From Devosia sp. Root413D1 (GTDB taxonomy: Bacteria > Pseudomonadota > Alphaproteobacteria > Rhizobiales > Devosiaceae): a stretch of DNA of 64,000 bases. The stretch is taken from the NCBI RefSeq assembly GCF_001425235.1, contig NZ_LMEA01000009.1, positions 222,718-286,717 of the forward strand. The letters are read 5' to 3'. The position numbers were made by a program, and so were the translations under genes. This document shows positions 44,762-54,312 of this stretch, piece after piece. Every line of letters begins with the position of its first letter. The stretch's first letter is position 1. Under the pieces are notes generated by a model. That model ran no database searches. It was not told the origin of the DNA and saw only the letters and a program-made list of their open reading frames with translations.

Positions 44762-46551
44762 CGGCGCTTCTCGGCCGCCGCCCGCTTCAGCTTTACGGTG
44801 AACAGCGCGCCGCTGCGGTCGGAGCGGTTCTCGGCGGCGATGCTGCCGCCATGCGCCTCGACGATCTGCTTGGAAATGGCGAGGCCGAGGCCGGAATGAT
44901 CGCCGAAATGCTCACCGTCCGGTCGGTCGGTGTAGAAGCGCTGGAAGATCCGGCTGATATCGCCGCGGATGCCCGGCCCCTCATCGGTCACCGTGATGGT
45001 GATGGTGTCTTCGCTGGTGCGCACCACCACCAGCACCTTGCCGCCCTCGGGCGAGAACGACACGGCATTGTCGATCAGGTTGTTGATCACCTGCGCCAGC
45101 CGGCTGTCATGGCCGAGCGCGATCGGCACGTAGCGGCTGACATGCTTTTCCAGCACCACATCGACCTTGCGGTTGGCCGCCACGTCCTTCTGGATGGAGA
45201 CCATGGCGTCGGCCAGCTGCGCGATATCGACCCGCTCGGCGCTCTGCCGCGCCAGCTCGGCATCGAGCCGGCTGGCGTTCGAGATATCGGAGATCAAGCG
45301 GTCGAGCCGGCGCACATCGTGCTGGATGATGGCGTTGAGGCGCTCGCGATCCTCGGCGCGTTTGGCGCGCGGCAGCGTTTCGACCGCCGAGCGCAGCGAA
45401 GTCAGCGGGTTCTTCAGCTCATGCGCCACATCGGCGGCAAACCGCTCGATCGCCTCGATGCGGTTGTAGAGCGCCGAGGTCATCGAGCGCAGCGCTTTGC
45501 TGAGGTGGCCCACCTCGTCGGTACGGTCGGAAAAATCCGGAATTTCGGTGCGGCTGTTGACCGTCGAATGCACCCGCTCGGCAGCGCCGGCGAGACGGCG
45601 CAGCGGCCCGGCAATGGTGCCGGCGAGCAGCAGCGACAGGATCACCGTCACCGTGGCCGCAACCAGCGCAATTCGCAGAATGCCCCAGCGCTCGGCGCTG
45701 GCGATCTGGTCGATATCGCCGGGCTGGGTGGAGAGCAGCAGCACACCGACATTGGCGCGCACCCGCTGGATCGGCACCGCCACCGACACCACAAGCTGCC
45801 GCTTGGGGTCGATGCGGACGATCGCCGTCGGCGCGCCGCCCAGCGCCGCCGCCACTTCCGGGTAGCGCGTGCCCTCGTCGGCGCCGAACTCCTGGTATTG
45901 CGGATAATCGTCGCCCGGCAGCCAGTCGACAAAGGCGTTCCACCAGTCGCTGAGGAAGAAGCTGCCATTGTCCTGCGGCTTGGTGATCTGCCGCAGCACC
46001 TCGCCGCGCGCATAGAGGTTGGCGCTGTCGAGGATGAGCAGGCCCTGCTGGTCGTAGATGCGGGCTCGGGTGCGGGTCGGGGTCACGAGGTTGCGGAGCA
46101 GCGGCGCCACGCGCTCGGGATTAACCGGGAATTCGAGGCTCGGATCAAAGAAGCTGAGCGGCGAGACCACCTCGCTGCCTTGCAGCTCGATCAGCCGGTC
46201 GGGGTTCACGGTGATGACGTCGCTGTCCACCGTGGCGTCGCCCGCGATCGCCGCGGCGATGATTTCGCCTTGCACGCGGAGGCTCTGCACCCGCGCCTCG
46301 ATCAGCCCGGTGCGCCACTGGTTGAGGAACAATATGCCGATCACCAGCACGGCGAGGCCGGCAAGGTTCAGGACGATGATGCGGCGCGCCAGGCTCGAGA
46401 AGATCGTAAGCGCCAGCGCGCGCTGGATCTGCTTGATCGCCGCGAGCACGACGGTACCGACAGCCCCGGCGATCCGGTTGAGCTTCGGCATGATGCCGAC
46501 CTCCGCGGATGCGGGCTTGGAACCCGGCAGCTCCTCTTCGGTGACGGCCAA
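44758..46551 (-). CDS. chvG: ChvG-type sensor histidine kinase
   Basis: 597 residues. A membrane helix (about 58-78), a periplasmic domain, a second helix near 292-312, HAMP, the H-box DVAHELKNPLTSL with His377 and an HATPase core (NNLIDNAVSFSPEG, GDHSGLGLAIS). Acid/envelope-stress sensor partner of ChvI (ExoS/BvrS family). TTG 46551 is the start, with GAGGA 5 bases upstream and only 8 bases after the chvI stop. Confidence 0.95.
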   Translation of the reverse strand: MAVTEEELPGSKPASAEVGIMPKLNRIAGAVGTVVLAAIKQIQRALALTIFSSLARRIIVLNLAGLAVLVIGILFLNQWRTGLIEARVQSLRVQGEIIAAAIAGDATVDSDVITVNPDRLIELQGSEVVSPLSFFDPSLEFPVNPERVAPLLRNLVTPTRTRARIYDQQGLLILDSANLYARGEVLRQITKPQDNGSFFLSDWWNAFVDWLPGDDYPQYQEFGADEGTRYPEVAAALGGAPTAIVRIDPKRQLVVSVAVPIQRVRANVGVLLLSTQPGDIDQIASAERWGILRIALVAATVTVILSLLLAGTIAGPLRRLAGAAERVHSTVNSRTEIPDFSDRTDEVGHLSKALRSMTSALYNRIEAIERFAADVAHELKNPLTSLRSAVETLPRAKRAEDRERLNAIIQHDVRRLDRLISDISNASRLDAELARQSAERVDIAQLADAMVSIQKDVAANRKVDVVLEKHVSRYVPIALGHDSRLAQVINNLIDNAVSFSPEGGKVLVVVRTSEDTITITVTDEGPGIRGDISRIFQRFYTDRPDGEHFGDHSGLGLAISKQIVEAHGGSIAAENRSDRSGALFTVKLKRAAAEKRR

Positions 46552-46559
46552 TTGTCCTC

Positions 46560-47279
46560 TTACTGCTCCTTGAAGCGGTAACCTACGCCGTAGAGGGTTT
46601 CGATCATCTCGAAATCGTCGTCAACGGCTTTGAACTTCTTGCGCAGCCGCTTGATGTGGCTGTCGATGGTGCGATCATCGACATAGACCTGGTCATCATA
46701 GGCCGCATCCATCAGCGCATTGCGCGATTTCACCACGCCGGGGCGCAGCGCCAGGGCCTGGAGGATCAGGAACTCGGTGACGGTCAGCGTCACCCGCTGG
46801 CCCTTCCAGGTGCAGGTGTGGCGCTCTTCGTCCATCACCAGCGAGCCGCGCTCGATCAGCGCCTTGCTCGGCGCGGCCTCGGCGCCGGGATTTGCCCCGG
46901 CAGCAGCGGGGTCGCGCGGCGCGGCGCGGCGCAGCACCGATTTCACCCGCTCGACCAGGAGGCGCTGGCTGAACGGCTTGGTGATGAAATCGTCGGCGCC
47001 CATCTTGAGCCCGAACAACTCGTCGATTTCCTCGTCCTTGCTGGTGAGGAAGATCACCGGCACGTCGGATTTCTGGCGCAGCCGGCGTAAGAGTTCCATA
47101 CCGTCCATGCGCGGCATCTTGATATCGAGGATGGCGAGGTCCGGCCGGTCGGCGGTCAGACCTTCCAGGCCCGAAGCCCCATCGGTATAGGTGGCGACCT
47201 GATAGCCTTCGGCTTCGAGCGTCAGTGACACCGAAGTCAGAATATTGCGGTCGTCGTCCACCAGTGCGATCTTGGGCAT
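46560..47279 (-). CDS. chvI: ChvI-type response regulator
   Basis: 239 residues. Receiver domain with phospho-acceptor Asp52 ([10 protein letters not shown]), then a linker rich in Ala/Pro, and an OmpR-type winged helix ([19 protein letters not shown]). ATG 47279 has AGGGAG upstream. It forms the ChvG-ChvI pair controlling envelope and symbiosis/virulence genes. It is divergent from pckA across about 228 bases, the conserved alphaproteobacterial layout. Confidence 0.95.
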   Translation of the reverse strand: MPKIALVDDDRNILTSVSLTLEAEGYQVATYTDGASGLEGLTADRPDLAILDIKMPRMDGMELLRRLRQKSDVPVIFLTSKDEEIDELFGLKMGADDFITKPFSQRLLVERVKSVLRRAAPRDPAAAGANPGAEAAPSKALIERGSLVMDEERHTCTWKGQRVTLTVTEFLILQALALRPGVVKSRNALMDAAYDDQVYVDDRTIDSHIKRLRKKFKAVDDDFEMIETLYGVGYRFKEQ

Positions 47280-47506
47280 TGAGCTCCCTTTCATCCAACT
47301 CTCGCTGCGCGATTCAGCATCGCGCCTCGAATTGTGGCGAGCATTGACTGCCACAATTGCGCATAAATAAGGCGCGTCGCCAATGATTGCCAGCATGCCG
47401 CACTCAACCGAAGTCGCAGGACTTCCGTCTTAAGCCGGATTTCCCGATGGGCGAGGGGCCCTATACGGCCGTAACTCATGGTCATTCCAGACCGAGGGTA
47501 ACGGCC

Positions 47507-49069
47507 ATGGCGCAGCGTATCGACGACAAGATTCACCTGGAGCTCGCAACGCGGATCGGGGCTTTGGCTCATGTCCGTTGGGACGAGTTGCCCCCCACGC
47601 TGGTGGAAACCGCGCTCGCCGAGGGCGAGGGGCGGCTGGCGGCCGGCGGGGCGCTGGCAGTCTCCACCGGGGTGTTCACCGGCCGCTCGGTGAAGGACAA
47701 GTTCATCGTCCGCGATGCCATGACCGAGCATCAGGTCTGGTGGGACAACAACCAGCCGATGGCGCCTGAGCAGTTCGAAACGCTGCTCGCCGACATGGTT
47801 GCGGCCACCGCCGAGCGCACCCTGCACGGCCAGCACCTCCTCGCCGGCGCCGACGAGCGGCAGCAGCTGCGGGTCAGCGTCATCACCGAGACCGCCTGGC
47901 ACGCGCTGTTCATCCGTAACCTGTTGATCCGACCGGAAAGCGTCGGCGGCGCCACCGACGTCACCATCCTCCACCTCCCGAGCTTCACCGCCGATCCGGC
48001 CCGCCATGGCAGCCGCAGCGGCACGGTGATCGCGCTCGATATGGCGCGAAAGCTGGTGCTGATCGCCGGCACCGCCTATGCCGGCGAGATCAAGAAATCG
48101 GTGTTCTCGCTGTTCAATTTCCATGCCCCGTTCGCCGGCACCATGCCGATGCACTGCTCGGCTAATATCGGCGGCGATGGCGATGTGGCTTTGTTCTTCG
48201 GCCTCTCGGGTACCGGCAAAACCACGCTGTCGAACGATCCCGAGCGCCTCTTGATCGGCGACGACGAGCATGGCTGGACCGCCGATGGCGTGTTCAACCT
48301 CGAGGGTGGCTGCTACGCCAAGACGGTGAAGCTCAGCGCGACGGCCGAGCCGCAGATCCACGCGGCGACGCAACGCTTCGGCACCGTGCTCGAGAATCTG
48401 AAGCTCGATGACAACCTGGTGCCGCTCTACGACGACATCTCGCTCACCGAGAACACCCGCGCCGCCTACCCGCTGGAAACCCTGCCGGCGGTGGCGCCGG
48501 GCGGTGTCGGCGGCAAGCCCCGCACCGTGGTGTTCCTCACCGCCGACGCATTCGGCGTCTTGCCGCCGATTTCGAAGCTCACCCCCGAGCAGGCGGTGTT
48601 CCATTTCCTCTCGGGTTACACTGCCAAGGTGGCCGGCACCGAGCGCGGCGTCACCGAGCCGGTCGCTACCTTCTCGGCCTGCTTCGGCGCGCCGTTCATG
48701 CCGCTCCATCCCACCGTCTATGGCCGCCTGCTCGAGCAGCGGCTGGAAGCCTCGGGCGCCCGCATCTACCTGCTCAACACCGGCTGGACCGGCGGTGGCT
48801 ACGGCGTCGGCAAGCGCATCGACATCGCCACCACCCGCCGGCTGCTTGACGCGGCGCTCGCGGGCGAGCTCGAACGCGCCGAGCTGCGCACCGAGCCGCT
48901 GTTCGGCATGCAGGTGCCGCTCCGCGTCGAAGGCGTCACGCCCCGCGCGCTCGACCCCCGCGCCAACTGGGCCGACGTCGCGGCGTATGATGCCGCAGCG
49001 GCCAAGCTGCAGGATTTGTTTGCTACGAACTATCGGAAGTTCGAGCCGGTGTCGGTCGCGGCGGAGTAG
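47507..49069 (+). CDS. pckA: Phosphoenolpyruvate carboxykinase (ATP)
   Basis: 520 residues. The kinase loop [14 protein letters not shown] lies near 231-244, and NLEGGCYAK and [12 protein letters not shown] are family motifs. It makes PEP from oxaloacetate for gluconeogenesis. ATG 47507 follows GAGGGT; the frame is open further upstream but without an RBS. ChvI is known to influence pckA in some rhizobia, so the shared intergenic region is a likely control point. Confidence 0.96.
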   Translation: MAQRIDDKIHLELATRIGALAHVRWDELPPTLVETALAEGEGRLAAGGALAVSTGVFTGRSVKDKFIVRDAMTEHQVWWDNNQPMAPEQFETLLADMVAATAERTLHGQHLLAGADERQQLRVSVITETAWHALFIRNLLIRPESVGGATDVTILHLPSFTADPARHGSRSGTVIALDMARKLVLIAGTAYAGEIKKSVFSLFNFHAPFAGTMPMHCSANIGGDGDVALFFGLSGTGKTTLSNDPERLLIGDDEHGWTADGVFNLEGGCYAKTVKLSATAEPQIHAATQRFGTVLENLKLDDNLVPLYDDISLTENTRAAYPLETLPAVAPGGVGGKPRTVVFLTADAFGVLPPISKLTPEQAVFHFLSGYTAKVAGTERGVTEPVATFSACFGAPFMPLHPTVYGRLLEQRLEASGARIYLLNTGWTGGGYGVGKRIDIATTRRLLDAALAGELERAELRTEPLFGMQVPLRVEGVTPRALDPRANWADVAAYDAAAAKLQDLFATNYRKFEPVSVAAE

Positions 49070-49094
49070 GGCCGCGATTGCTGAGTGTGACAGT

Positions 49095-49120
49095 CCCCGC
49101 GTCAGCGGGGATTGTTGTTT
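49095..49120 (+). terminator. Likely terminator of pckA
   Basis: CCCCGC pairs with GCGGGG around GTCA, followed by ATTGTTGTTT. Confidence 0.6.
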
Positions 49121-49130
49121 CTGGGGGCAC

Positions 49131-49391
49131 GTGGCTCCCCACGACCCCCTCTCTGGCGAAAACTAAGGACTTAGCTTCGCTAAGCCCAAGTTTTCGCTTT
49201 CTCCCCCGCCGAGGGGGAGAGGGAGCGTGAGGCGCTGACGGTGCGAAAGCTGCTTAGTCTGCGAACTGAGCTACCGGCATCCTAGCACGAGCCTCTCCGC
49301 CATCTCCCCCCTTGCGGGGGAGAAAGCGATTTCTTGGGCTTAGCTTCTTGGCTAAGCCTTAGAAATCGCAAGAGAGGGGATGCGGAGCCAC
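49131..49391. repeat. Two inverted copies of a structured repeat
   Basis: The left copy (49131-about 49222) and right copy (about 49301-49391, reversed) share the order GTGGCTCC, CCCTCTCT, hairpin, CTTTCTCCCCCGC. The left hairpin stem is GCGAAAACT/AGTTTTCGC, the right GCGATTTCT/AGAAATCGC; both are perfect 9-bp stems with an inner CTTAGC/GCTAAG stem. Three base pairs differ in a compensated way, so the structure appears conserved. No coding function is seen. Confidence 0.75.
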
Positions 49392-49424
49392 CGGACCTCC
49401 CGACAGCTGAGCACCTCCCCCGAA

Positions 49425-49450
49425 AATGAAAAAGGCCCCGTTCAGGGCCC
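49425..49450 (-). terminator. Terminator of the cell wall hydrolase gene
   Basis: On the minus strand GGGCC and GGCCC arms flank TGAACG and are followed by TTTTTC. Confidence 0.65.
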
Positions 49451-49473
49451 ATTCATCCGGTGACTGCTAGGTC

Positions 49474-50307
49474 TCAGTTTGTCGAGTAGAAGACGTGCGA
49501 GCCGATGGCGGCGACGCGGTTGAAGGTGTGGGACCATTTCGGCGCCACTGCCGTCGTGTGGTAGAACAGTACCGAGGCCGGCACCACGCCCGGGCGCTCG
49601 CCGCGCTGGAATTCGTAGAACGCGTCTTCTGCCAGCTTGATCGACCGGTTCCAGGCCGAGCGCTCGCGACCCAGATCCGAACGACCGTCGCAGGCGAAGG
49701 TGAACTGGCACTTGTAGCGGCCCTTGTCGGCGTTCTGGAACACCACGCCGCAAATGGTCGAGGGATACTTCTTGCTCATCGCCCGGTTGATGATGACGTT
49801 GGCGACGGCCAGCTGGCCCTCGCGGCTTTCGCCACGGGCTTCGTGGTAGATCGCCTGGGCGAGGCAGAGCCGTTCGCCGTCGGCCAGCTTCACCCGCTTG
49901 GTGGTCGGCACGAAATCGGCCTTGGCATAGCTGGAGAGCACGGCTGAGGTGAGCGCTGGCTTGTCGGAGATATCGACGCTCTCGATCGCGTCGAGCGCCT
50001 GGTTCTGCCGCTTGGCGATATAGCCCATCAGCATGGCTTCGGTCAGTTCCGCCTTCGGGGCCGGAACATCAAAGCCTTCAAAATTGTCGAGTTGCTTGCG
50101 GCGCTCCACATAGGCCTGCAGCACCTCATTGGTCAGCTGCGGCTGCGCACTGGTCTGGAACTGCTCGCGCTTCAGCGCCACCGTCTGGGTGATGGCGGCG
50201 GGAACCACCGTCTCGTCGACGAGTTCTTCAGCGGACGACGGAGCAAAGGTCACCAGCAGCACCAGTGCTGCTGCGGCGAACGCCAATGCATGCGTGAAAA
50301 CACGCAT
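49474..50307 (-). CDS. Cell wall hydrolase (SleB family)
   Basis: 277 residues with a Sec signal (MRVFTHALAFAAAALVLLV..FAPSSA). The C-terminal SleB-type domain reads CLAQAIYHEARGESREGQLAVANV (catalytic Glu in YHEARGE), then NRAMSKKYPSTICGVVFQ and the closing FYHTTAVAPKW. It should cut peptidoglycan in the periplasm. ATG 50307 is taken as start; TTG 50334 upstream adds nine residues and cannot be excluded. Two CtrA-like motifs lie in the upstream region. Confidence 0.88.
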   Translation of the reverse strand: MRVFTHALAFAAAALVLLVTFAPSSAEELVDETVVPAAITQTVALKREQFQTSAQPQLTNEVLQAYVERRKQLDNFEGFDVPAPKAELTEAMLMGYIAKRQNQALDAIESVDISDKPALTSAVLSSYAKADFVPTTKRVKLADGERLCLAQAIYHEARGESREGQLAVANVIINRAMSKKYPSTICGVVFQNADKGRYKCQFTFACDGRSDLGRERSAWNRSIKLAEDAFYEFQRGERPGVVPASVLFYHTTAVAPKWSHTFNRVAAIGSHVFYSTN

Positions 50308-50445
50308 CGCTGGTGCGATCGACCCTGCTCGCAATCCGCCTACCTTCCCCCGATGCCGCCCCCGAGGCAGCCCCAGTTGTCTAGTTACCCTTGCCCGGAA
50401 CGTAGCCGAGCTTGGGTGACGATGGAACCCAGAATTTACAGTTAC

Positions 50446-50481
50446 TTAACCATGAATGTTAGGTTGCTAATTTGAGGTTAA
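50446..50481 (-). promoter_or_regulatory. Two CtrA-like motifs upstream of the cell wall hydrolase
   Basis: TTAACCAT at 50446-50453 (plus strand) matches the CtrA-associated octamer. At 50467-50481 the minus strand reads TTAA, seven bases, TTAG, one mismatch from the full CtrA box. They are about 140-175 bases before the start codon. The remaining upstream region (50308-50658) is AT-rich and otherwise without a gene. Confidence 0.4.
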
Positions 50482-50658
50482 CGGCTCTCCCTCCGGGGTG
50501 AAAGCCCTGATTTTACTGAGTTTTGGAGGTGGGTAAGGGGGTGTTGCGGCAATCGATAAAAGTTAATCGATCCGAATCGTTGCGCGAACGACACAGTTTT
50601 TACGCCCCTTGCGAGGGCGTGAATTAACCTGGCGATTCCAGCTGGACTTGGGGGCCGG

Positions 50659-51342
50659 TCAGCCCTGGGCGAACGCCGCAGTCCTCAGATCATGGAGACT
50701 GTGCATCACCGCGACGCAGAGCGCGCTGATCTCGTCCGAGGGGGCGACGATGTCGGGCACCATGATGGTCTGCAGCCCTGCCGCATGCGCGGCGCGCACC
50801 CCGGTATGCGAGTCTTCCACCGCAATGCAGAGGCTCGGGTCGATCCCCAGCCGCTTTGCCGCCATCAGGTAGGGCTCGGGATGCGGCTTGGGGTTGACGA
50901 CGTCATCGCGCGTCACCACCGTCTCGAACATCGACAGGATCCCGGCGCCGCCAAGGTGGCCCAGCGCGTGCGGGGCCCGTGATGAGGTGGCGACCGCCGC
51001 CGGGATGCGACGCGCCTTGAGCTCGGCGAGCAGCTCGTGCACGCCGGTCTTCACCGGCACCACTTCGCTCATCTTCTCTTTCATCAGCACCCGGCACTTC
51101 TCGTCGAAGATGGTGTAGGGAAAGCTGACCCCATAGGCCTCGACCAGCAGCCGGTTGGTGGTCTCGTGGCTGGAGCCGACCATGGCGTGGTGCACGGTCT
51201 CGGTCATCTCGAAGCCGAGCTCACCGCTCACATCCCAGACGATCTGCTTGAACACCATCTCGGTATCTAGCAGCGTGCCATCCATATCGAAGACAATGGC
51301 GGAGAACGGGCGGAGCGGAGCGGTCGGAACGGTCGGGGACAT
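50659..51342 (-). CDS. HAD-family phosphatase (beta-phosphoglucomutase-like)
   Basis: 227 residues. Motif I FDMDGTLLDTE carries Asp19 and Asp21, motif II is AVATSS, and motifs III/IV are KPHPEPYLMA and AVEDSHTGV. A C1-type helical cap lies between. Probably a sugar-phosphate phosphatase or phosphomutase; the substrate is not evident. Confidence 0.88.
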   Translation of the reverse strand: MSPTVPTAPLRPFSAIVFDMDGTLLDTEMVFKQIVWDVSGELGFEMTETVHHAMVGSSHETTNRLLVEAYGVSFPYTIFDEKCRVLMKEKMSEVVPVKTGVHELLAELKARRIPAAVATSSRAPHALGHLGGAGILSMFETVVTRDDVVNPKPHPEPYLMAAKRLGIDPSLCIAVEDSHTGVRAAHAAGLQTIMVPDIVAPSDEISALCVAVMHSLHDLRTAAFAQG

Positions 51343-51410
51343 GTCGGGGGATATAGGCAGATTTCACTCCCGCCGCTACCCTTGGCTTCAACCACCGGCG
51401 ACGACCTGCT

Positions 51411-52031
51411 ATGAGCCCAGCGATGACCGTGTTCGATCCCTATAAGGTGCTTGAAGTCAGCAAGGCCGCCCGCCCCGCCGACATCAAGCAGGCTTACCGC
51501 CGCAAGGTGCAGCTCGCTCACCCCGATCGGGGCGGCGACCCCGAGCACTTTGTCGTGGTGGTCCGCGCCTTTGGCCTGCTCTCCGATCCCGACTCTCGCC
51601 GGCTGTTCGACGAGACGGGCATTATCGACGACGAGGCCGTGACCAGCTATCGCCGCGAGGTGGCGGCGATCCTCGCCGACATGTTCGATGCGGCGGTCGA
51701 AACCGCCATCGCCACCCGGCTGAAGCTCGAGAATGTCGATTTCATCGCCCAGATGTCGGCCGCCGTGCAGACCGGCCTCGCCGATGCCCGGCTCTCCATG
51801 GCCCGCACCGACACCGAGATCGGCGCCCTGCAGACGCTACGCGCCCGCATCCGCCGCACCGACGAAGACCGCAACATCTTCGCTGAACGCCTCGACGCCC
51901 AGGTCGCCGCCAAGGCCGAACAGCACCGCACCATCAAACGCCGCGTCGCCATGCTGGAAACGGCGCTGGCGGAGCTGGGCAATTACGAGAGCGAGATCGA
52001 ACTGATCGCAGCGCTGGAGGCTGAGGGGTAA
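51411..52031 (+). CDS. J-domain protein
   Basis: 206 residues. An N-terminal J domain (FDPYKVLEVSKAARPADIKQAYRR) with the HPD motif in LAHPDRGGD would stimulate DnaK. The remaining 120 residues are alpha-helical and charged, probably coiled coil, with no zinc-finger or substrate-binding DnaJ region. ATG 51423 is an alternative start four codons in. The client is unknown. Confidence 0.85.
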   Translation: MSPAMTVFDPYKVLEVSKAARPADIKQAYRRKVQLAHPDRGGDPEHFVVVVRAFGLLSDPDSRRLFDETGIIDDEAVTSYRREVAAILADMFDAAVETAIATRLKLENVDFIAQMSAAVQTGLADARLSMARTDTEIGALQTLRARIRRTDEDRNIFAERLDAQVAAKAEQHRTIKRRVAMLETALAELGNYESEIELIAALEAEG

Positions 52032-52078
52032 GGGGCTTTGCGCCCCGTGGCGGCTCCGATCTAGCTACCCCACCGAAT

Positions 52079-52165
52079 GTCATCCCAGCGAAAGCTGGGA
52101 CCCATCTATCCGCCGGCGCGGGCTGCGAGTTGGGTCCCAGCTTTCGCTGGGATGACACCGAGTTT
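52079..52165. repeat. Inverted intergenic repeat, GATGACACCGAG family
   Basis: TGTCATCCCAGCGAAAGCTG and its inverse CAGCTTTCGCTGGGATGACA flank about 45 bases, ending in CCGAGTTTGG as at 18421-18512. Confidence 0.8.
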
Positions 52166-52183
52166 GGGTAGGGCGCGGTGGGC

Positions 52184-52591
52184 TTATCTCACCAGGTCTG
52201 CGGTTAGCGGATCCTCCACCCCGTCATAATACCGCTCCAGCACCCGCCGGAACGGAGCCGCATCCTCCGCCGCATGTGCGAACAGCGTCATTGACGATCT
52301 GAGCTTCACATCGTCGGGCGAGCCGAAGATCTCATGCGCCGTCTTCCCGGCAATCCCGCCGACGATGTCAGCACATTCGACCAGCCGCGCGCCCAGCACC
52401 GGATGCGCCAGGTAGGCTCGCGCCTCCTTGAGATCGGCAATGCCGAAGCGCAAAGCCGTGGCGCTACGGCCGAGCGCCTTGAGCTGCGGGAAGATGAACC
52501 ACATCCAGTGCGTCTGTTTCCGCCCGGCGCGGAGCTTGGCCAGCACCTGGGCGTAAACCGGCTCCTGCGCCGTGACGAAATGCTCGAACAT
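52184..52591 (-). CDS. DUF1810 family protein
   Basis: 135 residues. KQTHWMWFIFPQLKALG and YLAHPVLGARL are the DUF1810 signature, and it has the usual length. Function is not established. Confidence 0.88.
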   Translation of the reverse strand: MFEHFVTAQEPVYAQVLAKLRAGRKQTHWMWFIFPQLKALGRSATALRFGIADLKEARAYLAHPVLGARLVECADIVGGIAGKTAHEIFGSPDDVKLRSSMTLFAHAAEDAAPFRRVLERYYDGVEDPLTADLVR

Positions 52592-52743
52592 GCCTCGAGC
52601 CTAGCACGCGCCAAACCCCCGCGGATTGGAACTCCCGACCCCGGCCGAAGTTTTTTCATCACCCATGTCGATTCCCGATTTCGCCGCTCGTCGTGAAGTC
52701 AGAAGGCGCGAGGGACGCGCCGACGACAACAGGAGAAACGACC

Positions 52744-53613
52744 ATGAAGACCGCCCTTCTTGCCGCCGCCTTTGCCCTCGGCTTTGTCGGCTTTGCCCAG
52801 GCCGAAACCGCCAAAATCAACGGCCTCGACATGTACTACGAGGTGCATGGCGAGGGTGAACCGCTGGTGTTGCTGCACGGTGCCTATATGTCGGTCGACA
52901 GCAACTGGGCCGGGCTGATCCCGACCTTGGCCAAGGACCACAAGGTGATCGCCGTCGAGCTGCAGAGCCACGGCCACACCAGCGACCGCGACACCCCGAT
53001 CACCTATGAGGGTATGTCCGATGACGTGGCGGCGCTGCTCGACGAACTGAAGATCGACAAGGCCGCGCTGTTCGGCTTCTCGATGGGCGGCGGCGTCGCC
53101 ATCCGCTTCGCCATCGATCACCCCGAAAAGGTCACCCGCATCGTCGCCGCGTCCGCCGGCTACAAGTATGACGAGGAGACCATGGGCCCCGATTTCATGA
53201 AGATGATCGAGGGGATCACGCCGGAGATGTTCGCCGGCAGCCCGTTCGAAGGCGAGTTCAAGCGCCTGAACCCGCACCCGGAGAATTTCCCGCTGCTGGT
53301 CGACAAGCTGAAGCAGCTCGACCTCAACACTTTCGACTGGTCGGCTGATTTCGCCAAGATCAGCGTGCCTTCGCTCTATATCTACGGTGACGCCGATATC
53401 GTCGGGCTCGACTATATTTCGAAGCACCACCAGGCCGCCGGTGGCCTCGTCAACGGCGACATGGCCGGCCTGCCCAAGACCCAGCTGCTGGTCCTCCCCG
53501 GCACCAGCCACATCAACGTCTTCTTCAACCCGGCCAACGTCGAAATCATGAAGGCCGTGGTCCCGGCCTTCCTGAAGCAGGAACTCCCGGCCAAGCCGAG
53601 CTTCCCTGGCTGA
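52744..53613 (+). CDS. Secreted alpha/beta hydrolase
   Basis: 289 residues with a Sec signal peptide (KTALLAAAFALGFVGFAQA). HGAY forms the oxyanion loop, the nucleophile elbow is GFSMGG with Ser113, the acid is in YGDADIVG and the His is in GTSHINVF. ATG 52744 follows a GGAGAAAC RBS. The substrate is unknown; periplasmic esterase is the default inference. Confidence 0.88.
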   Translation: MKTALLAAAFALGFVGFAQAETAKINGLDMYYEVHGEGEPLVLLHGAYMSVDSNWAGLIPTLAKDHKVIAVELQSHGHTSDRDTPITYEGMSDDVAALLDELKIDKAALFGFSMGGGVAIRFAIDHPEKVTRIVAASAGYKYDEETMGPDFMKMIEGITPEMFAGSPFEGEFKRLNPHPENFPLLVDKLKQLDLNTFDWSADFAKISVPSLYIYGDADIVGLDYISKHHQAAGGLVNGDMAGLPKTQLLVLPGTSHINVFFNPANVEIMKAVVPAFLKQELPAKPSFPG

Positions 53614-53633
53614 TCGACGACGGAATGAGTGTG

Positions 53634-53663
53634 AGGCCGGCGGGAAACCGCCGGCCTTCTTTG
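53634..53663 (+). terminator. Rho-independent terminator with GAAA tetraloop
   Basis: A perfect 10-bp stem AGGCCGGCGG/CCGCCGGCCT closed by GAAA and followed by TTCTTT, 20 bases after the hydrolase stop. Confidence 0.9.
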
Positions 53664-53678
53664 CTCGATCCCGCAGTC

Positions 53679-53720
53679 GTCACCCTCCCCCTCGCGGGGA
53701 GGGATCAAGGGTGGGGGGTG
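53679..53720. repeat. GC-rich palindromic repeat unit
   Basis: CACCCTCCCCCTCGCGGGGA then GGGATCAAGGGTGGGGGGTG; the same unit opens the repeat at 55146. Confidence 0.65.
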
Positions 53721-53858
53721 AAACACACTCAGTTGCTTCGTCGGCCCCTGGCCAGGGCGCAACATTTGCGCCCGCGTGGCCGTCGTCACCGTCACTGCTG
53801 ACAGCCTTTGTCAGCATGCCCCAGGCAAACCTTGTCACATCAGACAAGGAGACCCCCG

Positions 53859-54230
53859 ATGAGCACCATCGCCACCTGTTACTGCGGCGGCACCCGCATC
53901 GAGCTGCCCGAGGCGCCGACCGAGGCGACGCAATGCACCTGCACCTGGTGCACCAAATCGGGCGGCCTCTGGGCCTATTACGATGTCGGCGGCCCGCGCA
54001 TCCTCTCGGACACCTATGGTGCGGTCTATTCCCCGGTCAGCCCGCTGCACGAGCACCACTTCTGCACCCGCTGCGGCTGCACCACCTACGGCGTCAGCCC
54101 CGATTATTCGCTCGAGGACACCGCGGTTCCGGAGCGAAAGAAAATGGCCATCAACGTCAAGATCCTCGACGATTACCAGCTGATGCAGTCGCTGCCGGTG
54201 AACGTCATCGACGGCCGCAACCTCTGGTAG
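53859..54230 (+). CDS. GFA-family zinc protein (glutathione-dependent formaldehyde-activating enzyme-like)
   Basis: 123 residues. The zinc ligands C7/C9, C26/C28/C31 and C69/C72 (CYC, CTCTWC, FCTRCGC) fit the GFA fold. ATG 53859 has AAGGAGA upstream; a longer frame lacks an RBS. Despite the family name, most members have unknown substrates, and a formaldehyde role should not be assumed. Confidence 0.88.
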   Translation: MSTIATCYCGGTRIELPEAPTEATQCTCTWCTKSGGLWAYYDVGGPRILSDTYGAVYSPVSPLHEHHFCTRCGCTTYGVSPDYSLEDTAVPERKKMAINVKILDDYQLMQSLPVNVIDGRNLW

Positions 54231-54243
54231 CCGAAACGACAAC

Positions 54244-54272
54244 GGGCGGCCGAAGCCGCCCGCTGAATTTCT
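54244..54272 (+). terminator. Hairpin after the GFA gene
   Basis: CGGGCGGC pairs perfectly with GCCGCCCG around CGAA, followed by a weak T-rich stretch. It may serve the convergent gene as well. Confidence 0.6.
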
Positions 54273-54312
54273 GTCTCTAACCCGTCCGGATCGGCTACTG
54301 CCGACCGCGAGG

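Noticed and set aside
49131-49391. CRISPR-like array
   Set aside because: Only two copies, in opposite orientation, with no spacers of constant length.
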